DNA of 64,000 bases from Agroathelia rolfsii (GCA_018343915.1 JABRWF010000007.1:1984001-2048000); one strand, 5' to 3'. Shown: positions 24,357 through 36,963, counted from the first letter of the stretch. Translations and numbers: made by a program. The notes: a model not told the origin generated them from the sequence alone.

Positions 24357-27300
24357 TTATAACTTGCTCGCCCATCCCTCTAGCCATTGCTCCAGTTCAC
24401 CAGTCGAACGCTGTGCATGTACAATGAGAAGATGCTATCATTGATGATCATACCACTCACCTCAATCCACTCCGCCTTAGTCTTGATACTGTCCAGCGTC
24501 TGCCGCAGCACAAAGCTGTACTTTGACGTGTCCTTGCCCGCGAAAAACTCAGAGTACTTGTCATAATCCTGTTTCGTCGACAGGCCCTCAAACGTATTCT
24601 GTGGTAGTTGTTAGCTTCGTCACAGGAGGGAAATAGGCTACTTGCTTCGATGATGGTACCAAAGGAAAAGTTGCCCTCGAAGCGTTTGTAAAACTGTCGT
24701 TTTGTTTTTTTTGTCCAGTCAAGCACAACTTTGAAATCAATCATCTCTGCCTCTTACCACATCGTAGTTTTGGACCACAAAGTCAACCACTGTCCGCCTA
24801 TGCGTGCGATTCCTTGCAAACCCACGGAAGAATGTGATCACATCCTGGTCGCGCGTCTTGTCCCGTACATAATGCAGCGTCTCTTGGATTAGCTCAGGAT
24901 CCTCGAATGCAGCAAGACCAAAGCTATATGGATCAGATACATATTAAATCCCTCACATAAAACCTTGAACAAAAAAAATCACGCACATGGCGGCCTGCTT
25001 CGTAGTCGGGATCCGCGATGTCTCCACCAGATTGACCAAAAACTTGTGTGTCGCCTTGTCACCGGTACGACCCGCCTGGATAACAAAGGCAGAGGATCAA
25101 TAATAGTCGTCATGATGGTCAAGCAATAGGCAACATGAAAGCAAACGGCGCCGCCCTTTTCTCATCCATGTGACCAGGCCGTGTCGTTCTACATAAGCAA
25201 CAACAGCAAGTAGTAAGCCACTCACGTTTTGGAAAATGGCCCGCTGGATATCCCCGGGAATTAGTGAGTCGTCTCCGGTCTCCACGTATACGTTAAAGCG
25301 GCGGCTCAACTCCGCAACAACCCTGTTTTTCAAAAATTAGAGCGAGGACTCGTTTCAGGGAGCAACTAAAAAAAGGGACACTTACTTGGGCTCACCGGCA
25401 CCGGCAGCCTGTTCTATTGCCTGGGTACGGATGGACAAAACTGAATCGGGATCTTGTGGGGAACAGTCGTAGCCAAACTGGTCAACGAGTGGGGTGTAGA
25501 CCGCCTTGAAAAAAAAAAATGTCAGTGTCTTTATGGAGGGCAATTCATCTGCGGTTACATACTCTACGGAACTGGTTCAGCAGCTTCGACGCTTTCGGGT
25601 TCTCCCACCATGTATCGATCAAATTGCTCAGAGAACCTGTGATACTGTCCCAGACCAAGACTGATGTGATTTAGCATGCGACGAGCGATAACGATAGAAG
25701 GTACGAAGACTTACACTCTTTCTCATGACGGAGGATGTTAACGACATCCAACGCACTGCTCACAGGGCTCAATCCAGCCTTGGCAAGTGCGATTGAATCG
25801 TTGATGATGCCCATACGATCGTTGACTCCAAAGATCTCGTTGCCCTGAGCGGCCACAGTCGCGATCTTGATCAGACGCTCTGGTGAATACAGCACACGAT
25901 CTATAAAGCACCGTTAGCTTGGGGGAATGACATCAATCAAGAAAAATCCTCATACAAACTCCCGTTGTCTCAGCATTTAATTTGTACGACTTTGACGTAT
26001 CCACAGGAATGGTCGTCTCGCGCGTGGACAACAGCGCCCTTCGATCGATATTGGGTTTACCGGAACCGTCAACGGTGAGCAAGCTCAGAGGGACGTCCCA
26101 GATCGTCTCGTTATCTTCCGGCCTGACATGACCATCCTCTAAGAAACGGTCCTGGCGGATGGTGATGCTGTCCGGACTCTCGGTGACTCTAATTACGGGG
26201 AATCCCATCTACGTAAACCGTTTTAATTTTATGGGGATATTGGGTAGTATTAAATATATTCCTTACCTTTTGGACCCAGGTGTTCATCATGGGGGTCACA
26301 TCAATACCTGGTCGAGGGTTAATATGTCATTTGGATATAGTATAGCCCCAAACCAACCTGCGGCTTCTCCAATGCCATTCCACAGATCCGAAGACACGGT
26401 GTTGCCATACAAGTGTCGCTTGAGATAGATGGACACGCCTTTCAAGAAGTTCTCCTCTCCCACGTAGAACGACAACATGCGGAGCACTAGTGCGGAACGA
26501 AATATGTGCAAGTGAGTAATGCAATCATGAGTGATCCATCGATCAACAAACCTGAGCCGGCTTTATCATAGGACAGGCTATCGAATATCTATAATGCATT
26601 TTTAGTGCTATACCAATCACTGAGAACCCTTGCAGAAGGTAACTCACCTGGTTAATCTGATCAGCATCAGGGACGTCGACTTCAATCGGATGGGAAGAGA
26701 GCTTGGCGTCCAGGTCCAAGGCGCTATTGAGGTATGAAGTGATAAAGTCCGAGTCCACACGCCATTCGGGGAATAACCTAAAATGACATGAGCATGCATA
26801 TCGGAAGGGATTGAAGGTTGTGATACGTACTTGTCTGCAATAATTGACTCTCCCATCTGCACCCCGTTTAGTTTGCATGTCGGAAGTCTCCCCAATGTGA
26901 CAATTCAGCTCACCAAAGTAGCAAATCCTAAAGCAACATACTTGAGCAAAGAAAAATACACTTTTACTTGCTCAATCCTCACCTTCATTCAAGTATAAAT
27001 ACGACCACCACTCCATGGTAGTAATGTCACCGAACCACATGTGAGCGACTTCATGGGCCTGAGTGAACAAGACGTTTCGCTTTGCCTCCAGGTCCGCCAT
27101 GGCCGGATCAAGCAAGAACGCGGTGGTCCGGCCCGTGATGAGACCCCAACCTTCCATAGCGCCTGGAAGACTTGGCTTGAGCGGGAGGGGTAAAAATAAA
27201 AAGGAAATGCGGAGCTTTGAGCTAACCTGAGTCGAAATCATGAACAACAAGGGTATCAAGCTTTGGCAAGGGGAATTCGATATCGAAGGCTTTCTCGTAG

Positions 27301-28392
27301 AGGGGTAGTACTTTTGCTTTCACATCCAGGGCAAATTGAGTTTGGGAAATGATGTCCTTGGTCCCTATTGAGCTTTTTAGAGATTGATAACAGGATCATC
27401 GGGACAGGCGCACTAACCATACACCCTCAAGGGTCTTTTCTTTCCGCTCTGAAGTAAATAAAGATATAAGTGAACGAATCTGGACAATAAGCAAATAGAT
27501 GGCCAACCAGTGGACTAGTGTAAGAACTCTCTCGGTACTGGAAGTCACCATTGGCAAAGGTAACAAGATACGTAGACATCAGGGGCGTTGTCTCGAATTT
27601 GGAGATTTTCCAAGAGCCCTTGAGAGCCGGTGAAGACGGCGCGAGTTTTACCAGGGAAGAAATTTCGTCCAGGGCAGCAGCATTCCCTGCACTAACATCA
27701 TGAACTTTCTCGGACACTACAGGCATGTTGCTAAGATTGATAGTTGCCGGATCAGATATCATTGTCATCGCGAATGTTGCCTTGAGAAGAGGTTCGTCCC
27801 AACAGGGGAATGCCCTCCTCGCAGCGGTTGCCTTGTAATGTTTTCGTGTCAAACAGATGCAGTCCATCAGAATATATAACGACGAACCTCGAACTGCGTA
27901 AGTGTGTAGTTTTTAGTTACGCCATCATCATCCTTCCAGGAGGACTTGTAATAACCCATGAGATCATCACTCAATACACCTTTGAAGCCCAGTTCCAACA
28001 CAGCAGAAGAGCCAGCTGGAAGCTTTGATTGCAAATTGACCGTGCCGCGTTCCTTCTTTTCATCAACGGCAACATTTGCATGGACAGGTCCGTCAGCGAA
28101 AGAATCCGAGTAAATTGCAGATGTGCCAAGCTCCAAGCCGGAGGTGTTGAATACGATGGATGAAGTATCCTCTTTTACGTCCAAGCTAAGAGAAGACTTG
28201 GAATGAGCATTGTTACGCCAAGTAATCCGTATGTTTTGGGGGTGATGATATGATGATCATGATAACGAACCTGATCTTGACGAATCCATTAAATACGAGT
28301 TCCTCGAGATCGGTATGGATGGTGACATCATAGTGCTTTGGTCGCACATTAACGGGGAGACGGTACTCTGTGGTAGCAATCTGCTGGGCCAT
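24357..28392 (-). CDS. APE2: M1-family zinc aminopeptidase (Ape2/Aap1 type), ends in SKL
   Basis: Zinc metallo-aminopeptidase of the M1 family that removes N-terminal residues from peptides. From the Met at 28392 (MAQQIATTEYRLPVNVRPKH) the order is: N-terminal beta domain; ARRAFPCWDEPLLKATFAMT; the exopeptidase motif SGAMEGWGLITGRTTA, with Gly where the family has Asn; the zinc site AHEVAHMWFGDITTMEWW and YLNEG (two His, second Glu); then a 14-nt microexon at 26914-26927 giving FATL; and a C-terminal ERAP1-like helical domain. The frame is open upstream through Mets at 28743 and 28899. That extension is rich in Arg and Ser, which suggests an alternative mitochondrial form, as described for yeast Ape2. 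The last exon ends EQWLEGWASKL, a canonical type 1 peroxisomal signal. Zinc ligands and the GAMEN glutamate are all present. Confidence 0.93.
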
Positions 28393-28971
28393 TCTTGTAG
28401 AGTGTGAGGTTGAACAATATCGGCGAGGAGGTCCAAAATTCAACTTGTTATTGAAGGCGCCAGCAACTTGAATGCTCCCGCTCCGGGAACTGCTCCGAGT
28501 TGGGTTGCATCGGTCACTCGGAGCATGGTGATGGTGATGTTGGCTCGTGCGGAAGACGGCTCTTGCGGCGAGCTCCGGGCTACTAGTCTTATGGAGACAT
28601 GAGGCCCAGGCAGCACTTCGAGGTAAGGTGGTATAAAATGAGCGTATACGGCAGCATACGCCTAGTGTTGAACGCAATAGGCCATTGGAGGTGCCCTGAA
28701 CGAGTCCCCAAGGGTGTAGTGAGTGAAGTGCAGCAAGGCCCATTGTCCAGAACTGAGACTGCCCCGGCCAAAATAACCACGTCGGCGCCGGGGGTTCCGG
28801 CGGGAAGAGCGTCTGTCTCCGGCCATGCCGATCAATCTTCTCCGCTTCCGGCTTCTCACTTCCTCCGACTTCGTTTTGTAGACGTGAGTGCAATTTCAAT
28901 GTCTTCTTAGTACGTAATAATTACAACTTTCACTTGTACACGACAATCTCCATAACTGATGTGATAGCAAC
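28393..28971. other. Upstream region of aminopeptidase with in-frame extension
   Basis: The interval between the aminopeptidase Met at 28392 and the stop of the next minus-strand gene. It is open in the aminopeptidase frame up to 28899. Translation from the Met at 28743 would add 117 residues, including SFYTTLPRSAAWASCLHKTS and GPPRRYCSTSHSTR. Confidence 0.5.
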
Positions 28972-31900
28972 TCATGCTACGTCGAGTTCAGCTGGAATAG
29001 GTCCGGGAAACAGCGTTCGCGGCATACGACGCGAAAGACCTGCATGATCACATTCTTCGAGGATGTGCTCAACTCGAGTGGCTATTTCGCGATTTGCCTT
29101 CAGAACCTTTTGATACGATTTGAGGAGCTTCTGGCCGTAATCGGCGTATTCTTCCTGGAAGCTCTTTAGCTGGTTGTAATGTTCGACACTAAATGAAGAC
29201 TATATTAGCGCCGATCACTTGAATTCAGGTTGAAGAGAATTGAGCCACCTTTCTGTATACATAGTTCGTAGATGAGAGGATGCCTCCTCTAGTGTATTTC
29301 GTGCATCTGTCCTGGATTGCTTCTCCATAGTGCCGAAACGCCCCTGGAGATTCCGTACCACAAGACCACAAATTTCGGTGACGATCTAATAGCGTACAAT
29401 CAGACCTTGCCGAAAATGTGGTCTCGAGAAGAAAGCTCACGTTTTCTATTTCCTTAGTAATCCTGTTATTTGTTGTTGCATTGCTTTCGAGCAAAGACGG
29501 AGGATTCCCCTGCCTCGTCGAAGTGCCGGCGTGCTTAGATGAGTCTGGGAGGATATTCATTCAGCCCACAACGATATCATTTGAATTACTCGCTTCGCAA
29601 CAAACCTAGCCCTAGAGATTTGGAATCCGAGGTTACTAGAGGATCGCTCGACGATTTTGCTTTGGATTGAGTCTTTCCCAGTTGCTGGAAGGGTGCAACA
29701 TTCGAGGCGGAGACGCGCTGTGTCGACTGAGAAAGACCGGTAAATCGAGTAGAACGTCTGATGCTACTAGGTCGTTCGTGGTTGGAACCATCAAGATATG
29801 TTGGCCCTTTTTGCTGGTCGAATGAGAGTTGTCTAGACAACGTAGAGCCCGCCGGGCCAGATATGGACGGTGCGCGAAGGAGAGAACTTCCTGAGTTGGC
29901 TAAGTTCGGCACATGCGTAACGTGTTTCTTCTTGACCTGGTACAAAGTAAGCCGTCCGTCTCAAGCGTACTTAATATCCCATCAAGACGTAACGTACAGA
30001 ATTGGGAGAAATGACACTACACGTATTCTTCTCAAAGTCTAGAGTGTTAACTTCATGAACAATTTCATTCTATGAGAAAAACATGATCAACTTAGGAAAT
30101 TACACGTAGGAGAAGGCTGTGAGAATACCTCCGATGGCGGAACAATTTCGACGCCCATTTGATGCTTTATTAGTAAAGAAGGTGGGTTATACCGCCCAAC
30201 CGGCATATTTATGGGTACCAGACGAATAAGGGTATATAAATTATGCGTTACTTACATGATCTTCATCCACTTGCACACTAGAAACATTTTTGTAGCTAGC
30301 TCGAGTAATCCCATCGATTATGAGAAAAGAAGCAGAGTCTACAATCGGAACAAGAGACCTGGATCGAGAAGTTGTTGAGGTCAGCCTCCTGGTAAGCGTC
30401 ACAGGCAGTGCCTTCTTGTAGACGTGATCAGCATCCATAGAGGAAGAGCGCTGAGCAAAACTATTCTTTAGAGAGTTACGAGATTCAATAAGAGCAAATT
30501 GATCCTTGGCCGTGATATTGTTAGTTCTGGGAGATTTGCGGATGGGCAGGTTAGAGTTTCGGGAATCGTTCGCATCAAGAGGTTTGAGAGTCTTTGACGT
30601 GGAAACGACAAGAACAGAAGGAGTGCTGTTTTGATTGGAACGTTTCTTTTCGGTTTTGGGAGAATGAGCAGAGCCGGGCAGATAAGACGCAAAAGTTGCA
30701 AGAAGATTAGGCTTGTACCGCTTTTTTGCAGGCGCCCCATTCTCAGGTATAACATCTTCATCGTCTGCAACTGGTCGTTTCCGTTTTCGCTTCTGATTAA
30801 CCCCGGCAAGAATTTCATTTGCGTAAGAGCAGGTAGGTTTGGATCTAGTAGGAGTAGTGAGCTCTGATTCATTTGATGACTCGTCAGCATAATTCTTGGG
30901 ATGTTGAGAAGGCTTCATGAGCGGGGAAGGAGATCGAACGCGTGGCCGGGGATGTTGAGAGTCGATTTGAGGAGCTACGAAGAAGTCTTCACTCGAAATC
31001 ATAATCCCAGGGGGGTCATGAATGTTTGGAGATATCAAGGCTTGATCATTTGCTTCAGTCTTAACAGCGGTGTCGAGCATGTTGCGGACAGAGTCGCTAG
31101 CTCCTGAAAATGGAGATATTGTAGGCTTCTTTTTCTCTTGTTGTCTCCTAGAGTGCTTTTCTTTAAGTCGTGGGCTTCTTCGGGGTGTCACTTCAACAGA
31201 GCCCTCGGTAATCAGTTTCCTAGATGTCTTAGACTTTGATGACATTGCTTTTTTCTTGATCATGCGTTTTGCATCTTCAGACAGATGATGGTTCGTCTTT
31301 CCAGCTTTACTTGCGCGTTTAGTACCTTTGTTGGATTTTTTGCGACCCGAAAATCCGGCTAGCAATTCCGCGTCTGATATCTCAGAAAGTTCTTCATCAG
31401 TCTCTCCAAAGACAGCACGATAAATCGGATCTGAAGAGTCTACGGAGATCGATGATGCAGAGGAAATCTGAGAAGAGTTCGGACTCAATTCCTGAGGCTG
31501 CTCTACAGCTAGTTTGTCATTCCCAGCCTGAATGGCCATGACCCCGGGCTTTGAGGGAGTAGAGTCACCTCTTGGATTTTTGGATCCAGATTTGACCATA
31601 TCAGTGATTTTTGGCGGAGTTTCCGCTTCGTAGACTAAGGAAATGCATCAGTAAATTAACATTCCAATGCTGGACGAAGCTTACTATCTCGAAGCACGCT
31701 CGCCTGAGTTGGATATAATTAGCATGAATTCGACGATAAGGCGACGGTCGTACTTACTCTTTGCGTAGCCAGGGAGATAGTCTTCATGTTCTCGATGTCG
31801 AAATTCAGTGGTGTCATTGAATTAGGTACCGATACCCTGGTTCTGAGGTGACTGGGCTGAATTGGCAAAGCTATCCCCTTCTAACGAGAAAAGTCAACCT

Positions 31901-33545
31901 CACACGAGTGTTTTCAAACAAAATACTCACAAATCCGCGGACGCCCGTGACCCGCAAGAAACTTGGGACATCCTGAGGTGACAAACAGAACTCCATGACC
32001 GCTGATTCTGCGTCAGCCAACGGTTGAACAATCTCCGAGCCCAAAGACGGATACGGTGGTAAAAAGTGGAGACTGAACATGATCAGGTCTTCAAATACTG
32101 ATGTTGAAATACGTTGAACTTGACTATATTCTATCTGAAGACTATCCACAGAGTCATCCTAATTTTTTTTTTAGCAGCTGTCTACTTCGGAGTCACGATC
32201 CCTGACCTCAATCATGTTCATGACAAGTGCGTGTCGATCCAGGAAAAGGCGGCTTAAGGTCGATATTTGTGAGATAGGTTGTCCGTAGACTGTGATAGTG
32301 GAAACTTGATATGGTTGAGGGCTTTATACATAGATAAGCAGCAGCTATGCGGCTAAATATCAATTGAAAAAACGCACTAGTCAAGGGAGCATTTCGCCAA
32401 AAGGCCGTATAGCTGAACGGTTGTCTCCTCCCATACCTTGACAGTATCGTTTAGGAAAAGGTCTGCTAGTGCGGCACCCTCCGGAAACACGTTAGATTCC
32501 ACAAAGATATCGGATACAAAGTTTTCCCGCCCTCGTTTTCCCAGAGAAACATCATTGACGGAAGGCAACAACGATGCAAATAGTCCCAAGAGAGCATCAA
32601 TTACAAGAAAATCTGTAGTACAATGAGGTCATGTCTCATACAAGTGCAAATTACATACCTCTTGATTTGGCAAGAACTGTGGCTAGTATTGGCCTAAGAA
32701 GACGTTTCAAGCAAATGAAAAAGTCAGAGATGAATGCCATTACCCTCCAATTTTATCGCGTAAGTCTTTCCTATAGCTGTCGGTATAGGCGACCTCCGCC
32801 AATACATTATAAACCTAGAATTATTTGACTCAGATTATGGTTTTAGGTGGATATATGCGCTTCAATTTGCGAGAAAATTATGGAATGTTCAAGATTGTTA
32901 TCACTTACCGCGATCATGTACGGCGCTGTTGCAGTTGACACCTCAAATAATGGCGGAAAATGCCGTTCACGTAGCATAATCCCGAACTTCTCAGAAACAA
33001 GAAGCTTACTCTCACCTAGAGGACGTTAGATGAGGAAAATTAGACTAAAAGGCGATTCGTACTGTTATCCTTTGCTTCCACATGATCCTACGGAATGTAG
33101 CCATGAACTCCAGGGCATTTGTTGGAGAAGGAAAGGGCAATGCGTACCAAGATACCCGACAAAAGAGATTCTAAAACAAGCTCCCATGACCTTCTCGCAG
33201 CATTTTCACCACTCCTGGACGCTTTTAAGACCTTGTAGTCGAATATATAGCCGTATATGACAGCAGCTAAATTCAAAGATTCTATGGGGAGCTTGTCATA
33301 TAGAGGAGCAAAGACCCCTCTGAGAACGTTTCTTAGATGATCTGTTCTCGGTTGGGAGAGTATATAAGAGTCCTGTATTTCTCATTAAATCTTATTAATT
33401 CCCATGTTTGCAGAGGGCCAAGTACCAGTAACACAAGTGATGACGATATCTTGTCGACAGAACTTCGAACTTCTTTCGACGAAACAGATTCCCGCGTTGA
33501 AGCCTTTCTCAGGTCCTCGGACGCCCTTTTTATGTCTGTAGACAT
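28972..33545 (-). CDS. Large unknown protein: helical repeats, PH-like domain, disordered, coiled coil (candidate meiotic axis core)
   Basis: A many-exon gene of roughly 1,200 codons that I do not recognise by sequence. Joined exons give an N-terminal helical-repeat region (DHLRNVLRGVFAPLYDKLPI, YGYIFDYKVLKASRSGENAA, PILATVLAKSRDFLVIDALL, GLFASLLPSVNDVSL). It is followed by a compact beta-rich segment that looks PH-like (YQVSTITVYGQPISQISTLS, RLFLDRHALVMNMIEDDSVD, SLQIEYSQVQRIS, and a closing helix FCLSPQDVPSFLRVTGVRG). Then come about 600 disordered Ser/Lys/Pro-rich residues with basic clusters such as KKSNKGTKRASKAGK and RKRKRP. A C-terminal coiled coil follows (NNRITKEIENIVTEICGLVV to YQKVLKANREIATRVEHILE). 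Start 33545 and stop 28972 are consistent with the joins I could check. This order resembles Red1/SYCP2 axis proteins (armadillo-like, Spt16M/PH-like, linker, coiled coil), but that rests on architecture alone. Confidence 0.6.
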
Positions 33546-33818
33546 GATGGTTGGAGAAGAAGCAAATAATGATGTAACATATAATAGCTAAGATTGAGAT
33601 GGCAGTCCCGGTAACAGCTTAAGTTGTAAGTGAAAGTCGTGGAGGGCGAATGCTTCCGGTCGGACCGGGGCAAGTAGTTACCTAACAGGGCGCATTGTCA
33701 ATCATGATGGGCATTTGCTGTGATGGTAACTTGAACGAGTTCCCTTCACCCCGTCGTACCGCAGCTCTCTCTCTCGAACATCTAGGTACTGGACAACGGA
33801 GGGTCTGCCTAAGAGAGT
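33546..33818. promoter_or_regulatory. Divergent promoter region
   Basis: About 270 bp between the minus-strand axis-like gene and the plus-strand bestrophin-like gene. No specific element was recognised. The bestrophin first exon is uncertain and could shift this boundary. Confidence 0.3.
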
Positions 33819-35740
33819 ATGCCGGCAAAGTCTAATAGTCTCCCTAATCTCCTTTCGGTGAAGAACCCTTGTACAGATTGGTTTCGACTCGGACAACTCA
33901 TCATGTTGCTTGCAATCACCGGAATAACAGGTTGCACGTATTCGGCGTCGTCACTTGCGAAAGTATTCCTGGTTACCAGATGTACTCCGCATCAAAGGCA
34001 GCGTTAGTTTGCACTTGGTATCATTTTGTATCGCACACTGGGACTCATAATTTTCTTCCAGATCATCACGCGAATCATAGGACCCGTACTTACAGTGACG
34101 ATCTGGTCCGCCTTAGTCTGCTATGCTGACAGCAAAGGGCACCATATTCACGTCTCGAACACCATATTTCCCCTATTATCTGTGGTGGTTGGTCTTTGTA
34201 TGCTTGTCAATATCATCTGCGTAATATAATTGTCTCTCCGTCTAGGTCGGTCTCCTTTTAGTATTCCGGTATGTTATAGGCCCCGTGAACCAATGAATTC
34301 CAATGATTTTGAATGCCTCCAGGAATACTACCTCTTATGACCGCTATTGGGAAGGCCGCAAATCCTTTGCTTCGTTGACATCCAATGTGGGTATCTATAA
34401 TACAGTTTATGCTGCTTACTGAGTCACCGCCTCCCAGATTCGCAACCTATCTCGCCTAATATGGGTCAACCTTGGCATGCCCCCTTCAGACGATGTTCCT
34501 GCAGCATCTAAAGCTAGATCAGCTGTGGGGAATATTACTGAGGCCCAACTGCGCCGCCGAAAAGTCGATACCATCAAATTATGTCTTGCCTTTAGCTTCT
34601 CCGTAAAACACTATCTAAGAGGGGAAGACGGTTTGGAGCATCAAGATTACACGGGATTACTCCCAAACTCATTTGCTCGATTTGATGAAACGGGCTACCT
34701 GATACAAACCAACGCCAATTCTTTGTCTAACTCGTACGCTGCAATAGGTGACGCATCCCATGCGTCGAGCATTCTTGAGCGTGATGATGACAGTCCTCAT
34801 CAGGGTGCCACGAAGCGAGTGAGAGTGAAACGCAGCAATCCGAACGTGAAAACAGCAGCCAGCACAACACCCTTGCTGTCCGAAAGCCACGCCGCGGTAC
34901 AATTCCACGACGTCTCTATGCCTCTTCCATTAATGTATGCTTACTATATCCCTTCATCTTTCTCATATTCGAAAATTTTGATATCTCGTTTCAAGAATTG
35001 CTCATGAAATCAGCCGGCGGCTCTACCACTTCAGACGCGATGGATTCGGCGAGACGATTGGACCTGCAGGTGAGCACGAGTCCAAGACTGTGTACTATCA
35101 GTAACTCACAAGTTAATCTCTCCAGGCATGAATGCAATGAACCAAGCGTTTGTTATTCTTATTAAATTGCACGATGCATCAAACTTATTTTTTTTTTTTG
35201 GATATTTGAAAAGAGTTCAAGGCATGGTTGACCAGATGACGGCTATGGAACGAGTAGCCAACACGCCCATCCCTGCATCTTGTAAGCATTTGATTTTGAT
35301 CAACTTATCTGCTGTCTCCTTTCACTGAGAGACTACTAGACGGTATCCACCTTAAACAGGTAATCACACTATATCTATTTGCCCTTCCCTTCACCCTTGT
35401 AGGTGAATTGGGTTGGGCAAGCATTCCACTAGTAACAGTGATTGCTTTCACATTCATGGGCATCGAAGGAATCGCAGACGAGATTGAAATGCCGTTCGGT
35501 GAGTCATGATCATCGAGTCAGTGGTCTAATGCCCTAACCAAAAGAAAGGCACGGACAAATCGGATTTACCCTTGGATCGCTATTGTAACGATCTGAAGGA
35601 AGAAATCGAGTAAGCATCCATATACTTACTTCAAATAAATTCGCAAATTTTCATACAATTACCATAGCTACTTGCTTATTCGACTGCCCGAAGGTGGACA
35701 AGGATCGTATAGTTATGATGACGGCGAGGGTGATGATTAA
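33819..35740 (+). CDS. Bestrophin-like chloride channel (UPF0187/RFP-TM family), 5' end uncertain
   Basis: Membrane protein of the bestrophin/UPF0187 family, whose members form pentameric anion channels. Clear family segments are RIIGPVLTVTIWSALVCYAD, FPLLSVVVGLLLVFRNTTSY, DRYWEGRKSFASLTSNIRNL and SRLIWVNL. After a variable polar insertion come EISRRLYHFRRDGFGETIGP, QMTAMERVANTPIPASYGIH, YLFALPFTLVGELGWASIPL and the signature FTFMGIEGIADEIEMPFGTD, followed by DKSDLPLDRYCNDLKEEIDY. FRN, DRYWEGR and IEGIADEIE(M/N)PFG are the recognisable landmarks. The stop ends at 35740. The first exon is not secure: a frame from 33819 (MPAKSNSLPNLLSVKN) can be spliced in phase, but an ATG at 33974 is another possibility. 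Subcellular site is unknown. Confidence 0.82.
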
Positions 35741-35928
35741 TTCACTCGCGCGCAAACACAATTATAATCCCTCCCATTTGTAATGAACCTTAATGCTGTT
35801 CAATGTATGACACGAGGATCTAGAGCAATTTGGACTTGTTGATCACCAAGACATTCCACACTATCATATTTCACTTCTATGATTGAGTTTGGATTATGAC
35901 ATGTAATAGGTTGGTCTACGCTAGCCAT

Positions 35929-36963
35929 CTATGCAAACTCGGGCGAGCAGAACTCTCCAGGGCCGTAAGGCTGAAAGATACCAATTGGTAAGTTACGTCC
36001 AATCCAAGAAAGAGAGTTTCATGAATTACCTTGGACGTAAGAGCAGTCAGGCCGGCTGAGTTTTCACTGGTGTGGCGACCGGACTGGGGCCCTGGCTTTG
36101 GCTTTTCACCCTTGGCAAACGCGTCAAGGATTTTCTTGGTTGTTTCCGGTGTCAAATCCTCCTGTTGCGAGGGTCAGCAAAGGCGATATGTTGGGTTAAC
36201 ATAGTACAAACATAAAAGTCATCGTTGACAGCCATCATAGGAGCATTGCTGCATGCACCCTGGCATTCCACCTCGATGACAGTGAATTTGCCATCCTTGG
36301 TCGTCTCTCCTGCCTTGAGTCCTCCTAGATGACTGCAGGCCGCCTTCATTATCTCCGTGGAGCCACGCAACATGCATGGTGTGGTTGTGCAAACCTGGAC
36401 AAAGTTGGTGCCTATTGGCTCACTAGATGTATAACCCCCCAAAAAATGTCGGTCAATTCACGACCCGAACGAAGTAGAGGTTGAATGCATACCGATTGAA
36501 CATAGTGTAGAACGTTGCAACCTCGTATACACGCATGGGTGTCATGTCCAAAAGTTTTGCAACATAATTCATCACGCTAATGCTCGTCCATCCCTTGTTC
36601 TGCCTTTGTCCGAGGTCCAGGAGCGGGATGACGGCGGCCTTCTTGTATTGCGGCGGGTAGTGTGAGATGATCTCCTCAGCGCGTTTCAGGTTTTCCGGTG
36701 TAAACTCGAAGGAGATCTGTTCAACGGTCAAGGCATTGTCTACACAATATTAGTGCATATAAGAAACCTGAGGATTATTGTACGAAGTGTCCCGATGCTT
36801 TCAAAACTCAGTCGGTAAGAGTAGTTCGGTTTGGTATATATAAATTCGTCCATACCACGAACAGGGCATCCGAGCGTTTGGCAGCCGTGAAGGAAATACA
36901 TCTACGAGCTTGGGCTGGCCTGGGGAGAGGCAGACGTTTGCAGAATCTAGCGGCAGCAAACAT
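35929..36963 (-). CDS. NDUFV2: NADH:ubiquinone oxidoreductase 24 kDa subunit (NDUFV2/nuo-24)
   Basis: Mitochondrial complex I subunit carrying the N1a [2Fe-2S] cluster in the matrix arm. The N-terminus [20 protein letters not shown] is basic and lacks acids, a mitochondrial presequence. Splicing restores [20 protein letters not shown], which identifies the correct acceptor (TTGAACAG). Next come [60 protein letters not shown] and the cluster ligands in [13 protein letters not shown] and [20 protein letters not shown] (Cys-x4-Cys and Cys-x3-Cys). The tail [13 protein letters not shown] is typical. The stop is at 35929. Identification is firm. Confidence 0.95.

Noticed and set aside
28393..28740. 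Separate small gene encoding the Arg/Ser-rich stretch upstream of the aminopeptidase
   Set aside because: It is in frame and continuous with the aminopeptidase, so an N-terminal extension is a simpler reading than a separate gene.
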